Shown piece by piece: positions 1 to 5,837 of a stretch of DNA of 5,837 nucleotides; the first letter of the stretch is position 1, and each line of letters starts with the position of its first letter. The notes beneath the pieces are model-generated. The model was not told the DNA's origin and did not search any database. It saw only the letters and a list, made by a program, of their open reading frames with translations. The DNA lies in the NCBI GenBank assembly GCA_949127925.1, contig CASBQX010000096.1, positions 1-5,837 on the forward strand. The letters are read 5' to 3'. The position numbers were made by a program, and so were the translations under genes. This stretch comes from Synechococcales cyanobacterium PMM_0002. GTDB lineage: Bacteria > Cyanobacteriota > Cyanobacteriia > Elainellales > Elainellaceae.

Positions 1-24
1 CTCCCACCCCTACCCCCAGATTCT

Positions 25-2643
25 ATGCAACCGACTAACCCCAATCAATTTACCGAAAAAGCCTGGGCAGCGATCGCGAGCACTCAAGAAGTGGTGAAAC
101 AGGCGCAGCAGCAGCAAATCGAAAGCGAACATTTGATGAAGGCGCTGCTAGAGCAAGATGGATTAGCCGTTAGCGTCTTCAACAAAGCTGGCGTCAACGT
201 GCAGCGTGCCCGTGAATCGGTCGATAGTTTTATTGGCCGCCAGCCTAAGGTGTCGGGCAGCGGCACTTCGGTTTATTTAGGGCGATCGCTCGACACGTTA
301 CTCGATCGCGCTGAAGCCGCTCGTAAAGAGTTTGGCGACGAATTTATTTCGATTGAGCATATGCTGTTGGGCTATGCCAAAGACGAGCGCTTTGGTAAAG
401 CATTTTTGCAAGAATTCAAGCTCGACGAATCAAAGCTCAAACGTGTGATTGAACAAATCCGAGGCAGCCAGAAAGTGACGGATCAAAATCCTGAAGGTAA
501 ATACGACGCATTAGAAAAATATGGCCGCGACCTGACCGATTTTGCCCGCCGAGGCAAGCTCGATCCGGTGATTGGGCGCGATGACGAAATTCGCCGCACG
601 ATTCAGATTCTATCTCGGCGGACGAAGAATAACCCGGTGCTGATTGGGGAACCCGGTGTCGGTAAGACGGCGATCGCTGAAGGGTTAGCCCAGCGGATTA
701 TTAATGGGGATGTGCCCGAATCGCTCAAAGATCGCAAGCTGATTGCGTTAGATCTGGGGGCGCTGATTGCGGGCGCTAAATATCGCGGTGAATTTGAAGA
801 GCGCTTGAAGGCGGTGTTGAAGGAAGTCACTGAGTCAAGCGGCCATATCATTCTATTCATTGACGAAATCCATACGGTAGTTGGTGCTGGAGCAACTCAG
901 GGTGCAATGGATGCTAGCAACTTACTGAAACCGATGCTGGCTCGCGGTGAGTTGCGCTGTATTGGAGCGACAACGCTGGATGAGTACCGTAAGTATATCG
1001 AAAAAGATGCAGCGCTAGAACGTCGCTTTCAGCAAATTTATATCGATCAGCCAACGGTTGAAGATACGATTTCAATTCTGCGCGGCCTACGTGAACGCTA
1101 CGAGAACCACCACGGGGTAAAAATATCTGACTCGGCGCTGGTAGCGGCGGCGGTATTGTCTAACCGATACATTACAGAACGGTTTTTGCCCGACAAGGCA
1201 ATCGATCTAGTAGATGAATCGGCGGCAAAGCTCAAGATGGAAATTACATCTAAGCCAGAAGCGCTGGATGAAGCCAATCGCAAGGTCTTGCAAATGGAGA
1301 TGGAACAATTATCTCTACGCAAAGAAACCGACACAGGCTCACGCGATCGCCTAGGGCGGTTGGAAAAGGAGCTGGCTGACGTGAAAGAAACCAGTAGCGC
1401 CCTCAACGCGCAGTGGCAATCTGAAAAAGATGTGATTCAAGATATCCAAAAGCTGAAGCAAGAGATTGAACAACTCAATACCGAGATTCAGCAAGCCGAA
1501 CGCGATTATGACCTCAACCGCGCTGCCGAACTGAAATACGGCAACCTAGCCACCTTGCAAAAGCAGCTAGATGCGGCTGAAACCCGCCTGACTCAAACCC
1601 AAACCAGCGGCAAGTCGATGCTGCGGGAAGAAGTTGCCGAGTCAGATATTGCCGAAATTATTTCAAAGTGGACAGGCATTCCGCTCAGCAAGCTAGTGGA
1701 ATCAGAAATGCAGAAACTGCTGCAATTAGAAGATGAGCTGCACCACCGTGTAATTGGGCAAGACGAAGCGGTTACTGCCGTGGCCGATGCCATTCAGCGA
1801 TCGCGGGCTGGGCTGGCCGACCCCAACCGCCCCACCGCTAGCTTTATTTTCTTAGGGCCAACCGGGGTGGGTAAAACTGAACTGGCCAAGGCACTGGCCT
1901 CCTACCTGTTCGATACCGAAGAAGCAATGGTGCGAATCGACATGTCGGAATATATGGAAAAGCACGCCGTCTCGCGATTGATTGGTGCCCCTCCGGGCTA
2001 TGTGGGCTACGAAGAAGGCGGTCAGCTCACCGAAGCCATTCGTCGCCGCCCTTACTCGGTGATCCTATTCGACGAAATCGAAAAAGCGCATCCCGATGTG
2101 TTCAACGTGATGCTGCAAATTTTAGATGATGGCCGCGTCACCGACTCGCAAGGGCGGACAGTCGATTTCAAAAATACCATCATTATTATGACCAGCAACA
2201 TTGGTTCCCAATACATCTTGGATGTAGCCGGAGATGATAGCCAATATGAGGAAATGCGACATCGGGTCATGGAGGCCATGCGTACGACCTTCCGCCCCGA
2301 ATTCCTCAACCGAATTGATGAAATTATTATCTTCCACGGTTTGCAGAAATCGGAACTGCGGCAGATCGTGCAGCTTCAGGTGCTGCGCCTTGCAGGCAGA
2401 CTGGCCGAGCGCAAGATGACACTTAAACTGTCCGACAGTGCCCTCGACTTCCTAGCCGAGGTGGGCTACGACCCGGTGTATGGTGCCCGTCCGCTGAAGC
2501 GCGCCATTCAGAAAGAGCTGGAAACGGCGATCGCCAAATCCATCTTGCGCAGCGAATTTACCAACGGCGACACCATCTTCGTCGATGTCGAAAACGAACG
2601 CCTCTCGTTCAAGCGACTCCCTGCCGAACTGGCCACCGTATAG
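25..2643 (+). CDS. clpB: ATP-dependent chaperone ClpB (Hsp100 disaggregase, cyanobacterial ClpB1 type)
   Basis: Cytosolic hexameric AAA+ disaggregase that, with DnaK/DnaJ/GrpE, threads aggregated proteins through its central pore; in cyanobacteria ClpB1 supports thermotolerance. Seen here: a Clp N-domain (about residues 1-150); NBD1 with Walker A GEPGVGKT 208-215, pore-loop Tyr253 in AKYRGEFE, Walker B D280/E281 and arginine fingers R333/R334; a long coiled-coil M-domain (about 405-530), which marks ClpB rather than ClpC or ClpA; NBD2 with Walker A GPTGVGKT 611-618, pore-loop GYVGYEEGG at 658-666, Walker B D683/E684, R763 and sensor-2 GAR 820-822. All key residues are intact, and 872 residues is the usual family length. 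The ATG at 25 gives the N-terminus MQPTNPNQFTEKAW, which resembles Synechococcus ClpB1 as I recall it. No clear Shine-Dalgarno sequence lies in the 24 bases upstream. The promoter is outside the window, so heat-shock control cannot be judged. An internal start at codon 151 is listed separately. Confidence 0.98.
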   Translation: MQPTNPNQFTEKAWAAIASTQEVVKQAQQQQIESEHLMKALLEQDGLAVSVFNKAGVNVQRARESVDSFIGRQPKVSGSGTSVYLGRSLDTLLDRAEAARKEFGDEFISIEHMLLGYAKDERFGKAFLQEFKLDESKLKRVIEQIRGSQKVTDQNPEGKYDALEKYGRDLTDFARRGKLDPVIGRDDEIRRTIQILSRRTKNNPVLIGEPGVGKTAIAEGLAQRIINGDVPESLKDRKLIALDLGALIAGAKYRGEFEERLKAVLKEVTESSGHIILFIDEIHTVVGAGATQGAMDASNLLKPMLARGELRCIGATTLDEYRKYIEKDAALERRFQQIYIDQPTVEDTISILRGLRERYENHHGVKISDSALVAAAVLSNRYITERFLPDKAIDLVDESAAKLKMEITSKPEALDEANRKVLQMEMEQLSLRKETDTGSRDRLGRLEKELADVKETSSALNAQWQSEKDVIQDIQKLKQEIEQLNTEIQQAERDYDLNRAAELKYGNLATLQKQLDAAETRLTQTQTSGKSMLREEVAESDIAEIISKWTGIPLSKLVESEMQKLLQLEDELHHRVIGQDEAVTAVADAIQRSRAGLADPNRPTASFIFLGPTGVGKTELAKALASYLFDTEEAMVRIDMSEYMEKHAVSRLIGAPPGYVGYEEGGQLTEAIRRRPYSVILFDEIEKAHPDVFNVMLQILDDGRVTDSQGRTVDFKNTIIIMTSNIGSQYILDVAGDDSQYEEMRHRVMEAMRTTFRPEFLNRIDEIIIFHGLQKSELRQIVQLQVLRLAGRLAERKMTLKLSDSALDFLAEVGYDPVYGARPLKRAIQKELETAIAKSILRSEFTNGDTIFVDVENERLSFKRLPAELATV
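461..477 (+). promoter_or_regulatory. Putative internal ribosome binding site and GTG start within clpB
   Basis: A GAGG (461-464) lies 10 bases before an in-frame GTG at 475-477, codon 151 of clpB (Val in the stretch SQKVTDQN, at the join of N-domain and NBD1). It aligns with Val149 of E. coli ClpB (in ESVNDQ), the known internal GTG start of the shorter ClpB form, and a truncated ClpB1 is also reported for Synechococcus PCC 7942. Initiation here would give a 722-residue protein lacking the N-domain. The family behaviour is established; use of this site in this organism is inferred. Confidence 0.5.
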
Positions 2644-2661
2644 GGTGTCGAGAGCAAGGAT

Positions 2662-2698
2662 GAATTAGGGGGGTGCGCTAAGCGTGCCCCCCTAATTC
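2662..2698 (+). terminator. Strong hairpin after clpB: probable terminator or palindromic intergenic repeat
   Basis: Two perfectly complementary 12-base arms, GAATTAGGGGGG (2662-2673) and CCCCCCTAATTC (2687-2698), begin 18 bases after the clpB stop. The stem can continue inward through two G-T pairs and three G-C pairs to a TAA loop (2679-2681), about 17 bp in all. The bases after it are TTAACC, so there is no real T-tract. It therefore resembles the weak-U terminators or 3' stabilising hairpins common in cyanobacteria. The AT-flanked G-run/C-run pattern also resembles the dispersed palindromic repeats found between cyanobacterial genes. Confidence 0.6.
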
Positions 2699-2728
2699 TT
2701 AACCAAGCTAAACCCAGAAGGAGTGCTC

Positions 2729-2785
2729 CATATCCGATAATGGTAGGGCTAAGCAAGTGAGGATATGCCGCACGGCACATCCTTA
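2729..2785 (+). promoter_or_regulatory. Structured leader upstream of the 48-aa gene, with two mutually exclusive pairings
   Basis: Arms GGATATGCCG (2761-2770) and CGGCACATCC (2773-2782) form a hairpin of about 9 pairs with one A-C mismatch and a four-base loop. The same left arm, GGATATG (2761-2767), is also perfectly complementary to CATATCC (2729-2735). The two structures cannot form together. The element ends about 20 bases before the GGAGAG ribosome binding site of the next gene. A switch or attenuator role is inferred from pairing alone; it could also be a simple 5' UTR stem or second terminator. I found no convincing promoter for the small gene in this gap. Confidence 0.3.
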
Positions 2786-2813
2786 ATTAACATTATTTGG
2801 TTGGAGAGCACCC

Positions 2814-2960
2814 ATGCGCGACCCAGACAAAAATCTAAACAGCAATTTAGATCAAAACGTTGAAAAGAACACCATTAAAGTAGAACCCAGCACCCTGTTT
2901 GTGATCGTGTTTTTGTTGTTGCTGATTCCTCTCCTCTTCACAGGTTTCTTTTCGCTCTAA
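2814..2960 (+). CDS. Small single-pass membrane protein, 48 aa, function unknown
   Basis: I do not recognise this protein. The ATG at 2814 follows GGAGAG (2803-2808), a good Shine-Dalgarno match 5 bases upstream, and the frame closes at TAA 2960. Residues 1-26 are polar and rich in Asn, Asp and Lys (MRDPDKNLNSNLDQNVEKNT). Residues 27-46 form one strongly hydrophobic helix rich in Leu, Phe, Val and Ile with Pro39, ending in TGFFSL. Such a layout is typical of small photosynthetic-complex or NDH-1 accessory subunits in thylakoid membranes, but no motif ties it to one, so a membrane location is inferred and no complex is named. It lies 170 bp after clpB on the same strand, behind a probable terminator, so separate transcription is likely. 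Its stop is 11 bp from that of the convergent ligase gene. The ribosome binding site, the clean helix and the lack of any competing gene support it being real. Confidence 0.65.
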   Translation: MRDPDKNLNSNLDQNVEKNTIKVEPSTLFVIVFLLLLIPLLFTGFFSL

Positions 2961-2971
2961 CACTTCCCGCT

Positions 2972-4570
2972 CTAACCCTGCCACGTCAATGGTGGTGTAG
3001 GCACAACTGCATGAAACGGCTCCTCGCCATGCGGGCGGGTTTCCTCGTCTAGCGTGAAAATTACCTGGTTGTAAATTTCTTCGGCCTGTTGCAAAGAATT
3101 ACCCACGCTCGTCAGTCCAAGTTTGCCATATTCCGAGAGACAGCCCATGATATGAAACACGCTGCCCGTTTCGGTAATAGGGGTGTAGTGCAGCCGATGG
3201 TGGGCAATGATTTCCATCAAGTCGTCGGGCAATAGACCAAAGTAGCGATCGCTCTGCAAATTATCGGTGGCGATGTAGTACTTCGGGGTGCCGTGCTGGT
3301 TGAGAAACAGCCCCGTTTTTACGTCATAGCGACCGCCCGTCAGCAGTTTCAGCGTCATAAACGGGTGAGTAGTGCCGCCTTTGCGAATATTGATTTCGAT
3401 CGCCTGCAATTCCCATGGCTCAGCGCTCGACGCCCGCACCGCCATAAAATCTACACTAAAGCGCTCTAGCACGCCTTTCTCGGCCAGCACCTCTCCTACC
3501 GCATAGCCATACTCCTGCAACGCCAGTCGATAAGAGTCATCGGCTGGGAACCGACAGCCCAGGAAGATTTGGCCATCGGGGCCACCCAGAATCTGGTCGT
3601 GGGTGGAGAGCACTTCCACCTCTCCCATGGGCGTGATGCGGCACTGGACGCTGGGCGATCGCTTCTCTTCCCCTTCAATAAACGCCTCTACAATCACGCC
3701 CAGTTCTGGGATGCGGCTGCTGAAGTTGTCCCAGGTTTCGGTATCGCACTGAAAGCTGAGCTGATGAAAGGCTTGGGCGATCGCCGCCTGCCGTTCAGCA
3801 GTAGAAGCACGCCCCGGTGCCACCTGCTGCAACGGACGCAGATCCAGTACCGCATTGCCCTGACCCGAGAAGCCTTCGTTGAGTTTGACCACCATCCGCC
3901 GCAGGTCGGGCTGGCGCTCCCATAGCTCGACCGTAACCGCCACTAGCTCTGCCGCCGTCCACACCTGCAAGCTGCCGTCGGGATGGGGCACTTCTGCTTC
4001 CGCAAAGGCTTGGCGACTGCCGCTTTTGGTACCCCAATACAGTAAGTCTGGATCAAGTCCGAGCAGCGGGATGTCTAGCTGTAGCGATAGCTCGCGCTCT
4101 AGCGACGTTGAGTTGAAGCAAACCATATAGGCGCGGTCGGGACGCAGCACTTGCCGAATTCGTTCTACCAGTCGAGGCCGCTCCAAAATCTTTTGGGTCA
4201 GTGGTTTGGGATGGGCATCGTAGGTAGAGAGCAGCAGCAGGCGATCGCGGGCATGGGCAAACGGCACCTCGGGCAGCAAGTGCAGGTAATAGTCAATAAT
4301 GTCGGGATGAATCGGCTGGGACGTAATATAGATCAGCCGGGTACCCGGATTGCGCAGGCGAATCAGCGAAAATAGCAGCCGCTCTTCGTAGTGGTGTACG
4401 CCTTTCACCTTGTGCAATTCCCGCTGATCTAAGCTCAGCGATGGCACAATCACGATATCGCGCTCTTCTCGGTCGAACTGGTCAATCGACTGCCAGCGAT
4501 CGCGCAACTGTTGCTGAAGTTGATGGAAGCGATCGTCCTGTGCCTTTGGTAAAAAAGTCAATCCCTGCAT
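2972..4570 (-). CDS. ATP-grasp ligase, PGM1 (pheganomycin peptide ligase)-related family
   Basis: ATP-grasp enzymes activate a carboxylate as an acyl phosphate and join it to an amine. The named relative, PGM1 of Streptomyces, adds an unusual amino acid to the N-terminus of a ribosomal peptide; the substrate of the cyanobacterial members is not known to me. Seen here: an N-terminal Rossmann-like region (about 1-170; GVHHYEERLLFSLIRL, LIYITSQPIHPDIIDYYL); an ATP-grasp core with VVKLNEGFSGQGN (227-239: ATP-binding Lys229, Gly-rich loop), VEAFIEGEEKRSPSVQC (295-309, hinge Glu), D374 in FSVDFMAV, and the metal-binding pair E392/N394 in IEINIRKGGTTHPF; and a C-terminal PGM1-type domain with GSVFHIMGCLSEYGKLGLT (469-487). 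All key residues are present and the gene looks intact at 532 aa. The start ATG (4570) has only a weak AAGGG about 9 bases upstream. It is transcribed alone, divergent from the nuclease gene and convergent with the 48-aa gene. No peptide-precursor or other biosynthetic gene is next to it. Confidence 0.85.
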   Translation of the reverse strand: MQGLTFLPKAQDDRFHQLQQQLRDRWQSIDQFDREERDIVIVPSLSLDQRELHKVKGVHHYEERLLFSLIRLRNPGTRLIYITSQPIHPDIIDYYLHLLPEVPFAHARDRLLLLSTYDAHPKPLTQKILERPRLVERIRQVLRPDRAYMVCFNSTSLERELSLQLDIPLLGLDPDLLYWGTKSGSRQAFAEAEVPHPDGSLQVWTAAELVAVTVELWERQPDLRRMVVKLNEGFSGQGNAVLDLRPLQQVAPGRASTAERQAAIAQAFHQLSFQCDTETWDNFSSRIPELGVIVEAFIEGEEKRSPSVQCRITPMGEVEVLSTHDQILGGPDGQIFLGCRFPADDSYRLALQEYGYAVGEVLAEKGVLERFSVDFMAVRASSAEPWELQAIEINIRKGGTTHPFMTLKLLTGGRYDVKTGLFLNQHGTPKYYIATDNLQSDRYFGLLPDDLMEIIAHHRLHYTPITETGSVFHIMGCLSEYGKLGLTSVGNSLQQAEEIYNQVIFTLDEETRPHGEEPFHAVVPTPPLTWQG

Positions 4571-4579
4571 AACCCAGCC

Positions 4580-4608
4580 CTTATATCCTGTTTAAATTTA
4601 AGATTTAA
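4580..4608 (-). promoter_or_regulatory. Possible promoter of the ATP-grasp ligase gene
   Basis: Reading the minus strand, TATAAG (4585-4580) is a good -10 match, and TTAAAT (4608-4603) lies at -35 with 17-bp spacing but matches TTGACA at only three of six positions. Initiation from it would leave a leader of only a few bases before the ATG at 4570, which is a reason for doubt. A perfect 10-bp palindrome, TTAAATTTAA (4592-4601), sits between the two elements, where a repressor could bind. Pattern match only. Confidence 0.25.
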
Positions 4609-4650
4609 CCGACAGCGGACTCACCTACCGGAGCGTGGCCTCGAAGTATT

Positions 4651-4678
4651 TTCGTTGATATTCAGCGATCTTAACGAA
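4651..4678. promoter_or_regulatory. Imperfect dyad in the divergent intergenic region, possible operator
   Basis: TTCGTTGA (4651-4658) and TTAACGAA (4671-4678) are inverted repeats with one mismatch in eight. Their centres are 20 bp apart, about two helical turns, as expected for a dimeric regulator on one face of the DNA. The dyad lies between the ligase start (4570) and the nuclease start (4741), so it could serve either gene. The rest of this 170-bp gap (4571-4740) holds no gene and no clear promoter for the nuclease. Similar arms can arise by chance. Confidence 0.2.
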
Positions 4679-4740
4679 CGGCAGCCTCAATCCTATCCCC
4701 GTGCAGAGAGATTTAGCCGTTACTTTCTAATCTTCCCCGT

Positions 4741-5837
4741 ATGCTTCCCTCCGATCTCCTGATGAACCGCCAGCGCGGAGAAGAACTAGAGCCAAAGCGA
4801 CTGGCTGTGAATGCTAAAAATGGGGCGATCGCCACCGACTTAATTTCCCGATTTCAACAGCATGTCGGCAAAACCCAGGGCGAACTCGACGCGCAGCTCA
4901 AGGAACTAGAAGGTGAAGAAACCGATTTTAAAGTAAAGCGAGGTCTGGCGCATTTGCTCAAAGCCGATGCCTTTAGCAGCTTTGAAATCGTTAGCCCCTT
5001 AGAACCGCCGCAGTTGCGCCAGCGGGTGTTTGCCCTATCGGCAGCAGCGGCTCCCATTCCCCAAAACGCCACCCGGCACCTAGCCACTCTGGCCGAGCAG
5101 CTCAGCACCGAACTAGAGCGCGAAGTCCTGCCCGCTCACATTCAGGCCGGACTCTACGCCGACCTGGCCGAAAACCGTATTCTCACCCGCTTCGACGCGC
5201 CCACCTCCGATGCCCTGCTGCACCGCTACAACCTGTCCCAAGTGCAGGGCGTGTTCTACAAAGCCAGCCAGTTAATCCTCACCGCCCACCGCAACGATCC
5301 AGGTGAATATAAGCTGCTATTTCGCTACCTCAAGCTCTTTGGGCTAATGGCCTACATTGAAGGCGATGCCGACCACGGGTTTACCATCACAATTGATGGC
5401 CCTACTAGCTTGTTTACCACCAGCACCCGCTACGGGTTAGATATCGCCAAACTGATCCCGGCGCTGCTGCATGTGACCAAGTGGAGCCTCAGCGCCGAAT
5501 TGCAGATGCGCGACTATGCAGGCGCGCCCAAAACCTGTCGGTTTACGCTGAATTCGACCTGTGATTTGGTCAGCCATTACCCACCCGGCAAGCCCTACGA
5601 CAGTATGTTGGAATCGGCTTTTGCCGAGCGTTGGGACGCCCTCAAAACAGATTGGGTGCTGGAGCGCGAAGTCGATTTAATTCCAATTCCGGGCAGTGTG
5701 ATGATTCCCGATTTTCGGCTGGTGCATCCCGATGGTCGCACCGTGCTGCTCGAAATTGTGGGCTACTGGCGACCCGAATATCTGCGGAAAAAGTTCTCCC
5801 AGGTGCGGCAATCGGGCTGCAATAACTTAATTCTAGC
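4741..5837 (+). CDS. DUF790 / Bax1-type nuclease, 3' end cut by window edge
   Basis: Member of the DUF790 family, whose archaeal member Bax1 is an endonuclease that binds the XPB helicase and cuts DNA in nucleotide-excision-repair-like reactions. The frame is open from ATG 4741 to the window edge: 365 codons plus two bases, no stop. The N-terminus MLPSDLLMNRQRGEELEPKR is typical of the family, and an in-frame TAG at 4714-4716 leaves ATG 4741 as the first usable start. No Shine-Dalgarno sequence is evident. The middle contains LLHRYNLSQVQGVFY and a DGPTSLF...TRYGLDIAKLIPALL stretch, also family-like. The nuclease region starts near E296 (SAFAERW) and shows VMIPDFRL (D324) then LLEIVGYWRPEYLRKKF (E338, K350/K351), a PD-(D/E)xK-like arrangement. 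The roles of E296, D324 and E338 as metal ligands are inferred from pattern. The remaining C-terminus and any XPB-like helicase neighbour would lie to the right. The family call is firm; the biological role in cyanobacteria is not. Confidence 0.85.
   Translation, partial: MLPSDLLMNRQRGEELEPKRLAVNAKNGAIATDLISRFQQHVGKTQGELDAQLKELEGEETDFKVKRGLAHLLKADAFSSFEIVSPLEPPQLRQRVFALSAAAAPIPQNATRHLATLAEQLSTELEREVLPAHIQAGLYADLAENRILTRFDAPTSDALLHRYNLSQVQGVFYKASQLILTAHRNDPGEYKLLFRYLKLFGLMAYIEGDADHGFTITIDGPTSLFTTSTRYGLDIAKLIPALLHVTKWSLSAELQMRDYAGAPKTCRFTLNSTCDLVSHYPPGKPYDSMLESAFAERWDALKTDWVLEREVDLIPIPGSVMIPDFRLVHPDGRTVLLEIVGYWRPEYLRKKFSQVRQSGCNNLIL

Larger units (their letters stand above)
70..4832. repeat. 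Twelve dispersed HIP1 octamers (GCGATCGC)
   Basis: Perfect palindromic GCGATCGC occurs at 70-77, 282-289, 670-677, 1343-1350, 1797-1804, 2527-2534, 3245-3252, 3655-3662, 3777-3784, 4241-4248, 4496-4503 and 4825-4832. All copies lie inside coding regions: six in clpB, five in the ligase and one in the nuclease. None is in the three intergenic gaps. HIP1 is a hallmark of many cyanobacterial chromosomes, and its even spread across the three large genes argues that all are long resident rather than recently acquired. Confidence 0.95.

Noticed and set aside
106..117. CAG CAG CAG CAA run as a possible microsatellite
   Set aside because: It is only four in-frame Gln codons (residues 28-31) in an N-domain segment where Gln is common in cyanobacterial ClpB.
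84..2337. Several minus-strand and one plus-strand open frames of 60-102 codons inside clpB (for example 603-860, 1098-1406, 1593-1793, 2052-2309, 2234-2419)
   Set aside because: They overlap a fully conserved ClpB frame, show Ser/Arg-rich low-complexity translations typical of antisense frames, and have no recognisable domain.
2508..2780. 90-codon minus-strand frame across the clpB 3' end and the following gap
   Set aside because: It runs antisense through clpB and the palindrome, has no family resemblance and no supporting ribosome binding site.
2644..2813. tRNA or other structured non-coding RNA gene in the clpB downstream gap
   Set aside because: No cloverleaf or T-loop consensus is present, and the visible stems are explained by a terminator/repeat and a leader hairpin.
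3496..4375. Open frames inside the ligase gene on both strands (for example 3569-3925, 3879-4130, 4151-4375, 3795-4037)
   Set aside because: They are frame shadows of a well-supported ATP-grasp gene; none has a coherent domain.
2814..4570. Idea that the 48-aa protein is the peptide substrate of the adjacent PGM1-like ligase
   Set aside because: The genes are convergent rather than co-transcribed, and the small protein looks like a membrane subunit with no leader/core pattern. Nothing in the sequence links them beyond proximity.
4854..5825. Frames 4854-5108 (minus) and 5631-5825 (plus)
   Set aside because: Both overlap the DUF790/Bax1 frame, whose family motifs run continuously through these positions.

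Overview
The window comes from a cyanobacterial chromosome. Twelve perfect copies of the octamer GCGATCGC (HIP1, the cyanobacterial signature repeat) occur in 5.8 kb, where chance would give about 0.1. The first gene is a typical cyanobacterial ClpB1, and the other two large genes belong to families well known in cyanobacteria. A filamentous Leptolyngbya-like lineage is possible, but genus cannot be fixed from this sequence.

Layout, left to right. (1) clpB fills 25-2643 on the + strand: a full-length 872-residue Hsp100 disaggregase with an apparent conserved internal start at codon 151. (2) A 170-bp gap (2644-2813) holds a strong 12-bp perfect inverted repeat just after the clpB stop, then a second hairpin with an alternative pairing partner in the leader of the next gene. 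(3) A 48-codon gene (2814-2960, +) encodes a small single-pass membrane protein of unknown function. (4) A convergent 532-residue ATP-grasp ligase of the PGM1 (pheganomycin peptide ligase)-related family lies on the minus strand (4570-2972). Only 11 bp separate its stop from that of the small gene. (5) A 170-bp divergent intergenic region (4571-4740) separates the ligase from (6) a DUF790/Bax1-type nuclease (4741 to beyond the right edge, +). It has 365 complete codons here, no stop, and its catalytic-domain motifs are visible at the truncated end.

The genes do not form an obvious single operon or pathway: protein disaggregation, an orphan ligase and a DNA-repair-type nuclease sit side by side in +, +, -, + order. 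I see no mobile element, CRISPR array, tRNA or rRNA. The window looks like ordinary core/lineage chromosome. The points most worth following are the ligase of unknown substrate, the Bax1-like nuclease (a partner of XPB helicase in archaea), the structured leader of the small membrane protein and the internal ClpB start. I do not see convincing evidence of a wholly new system.
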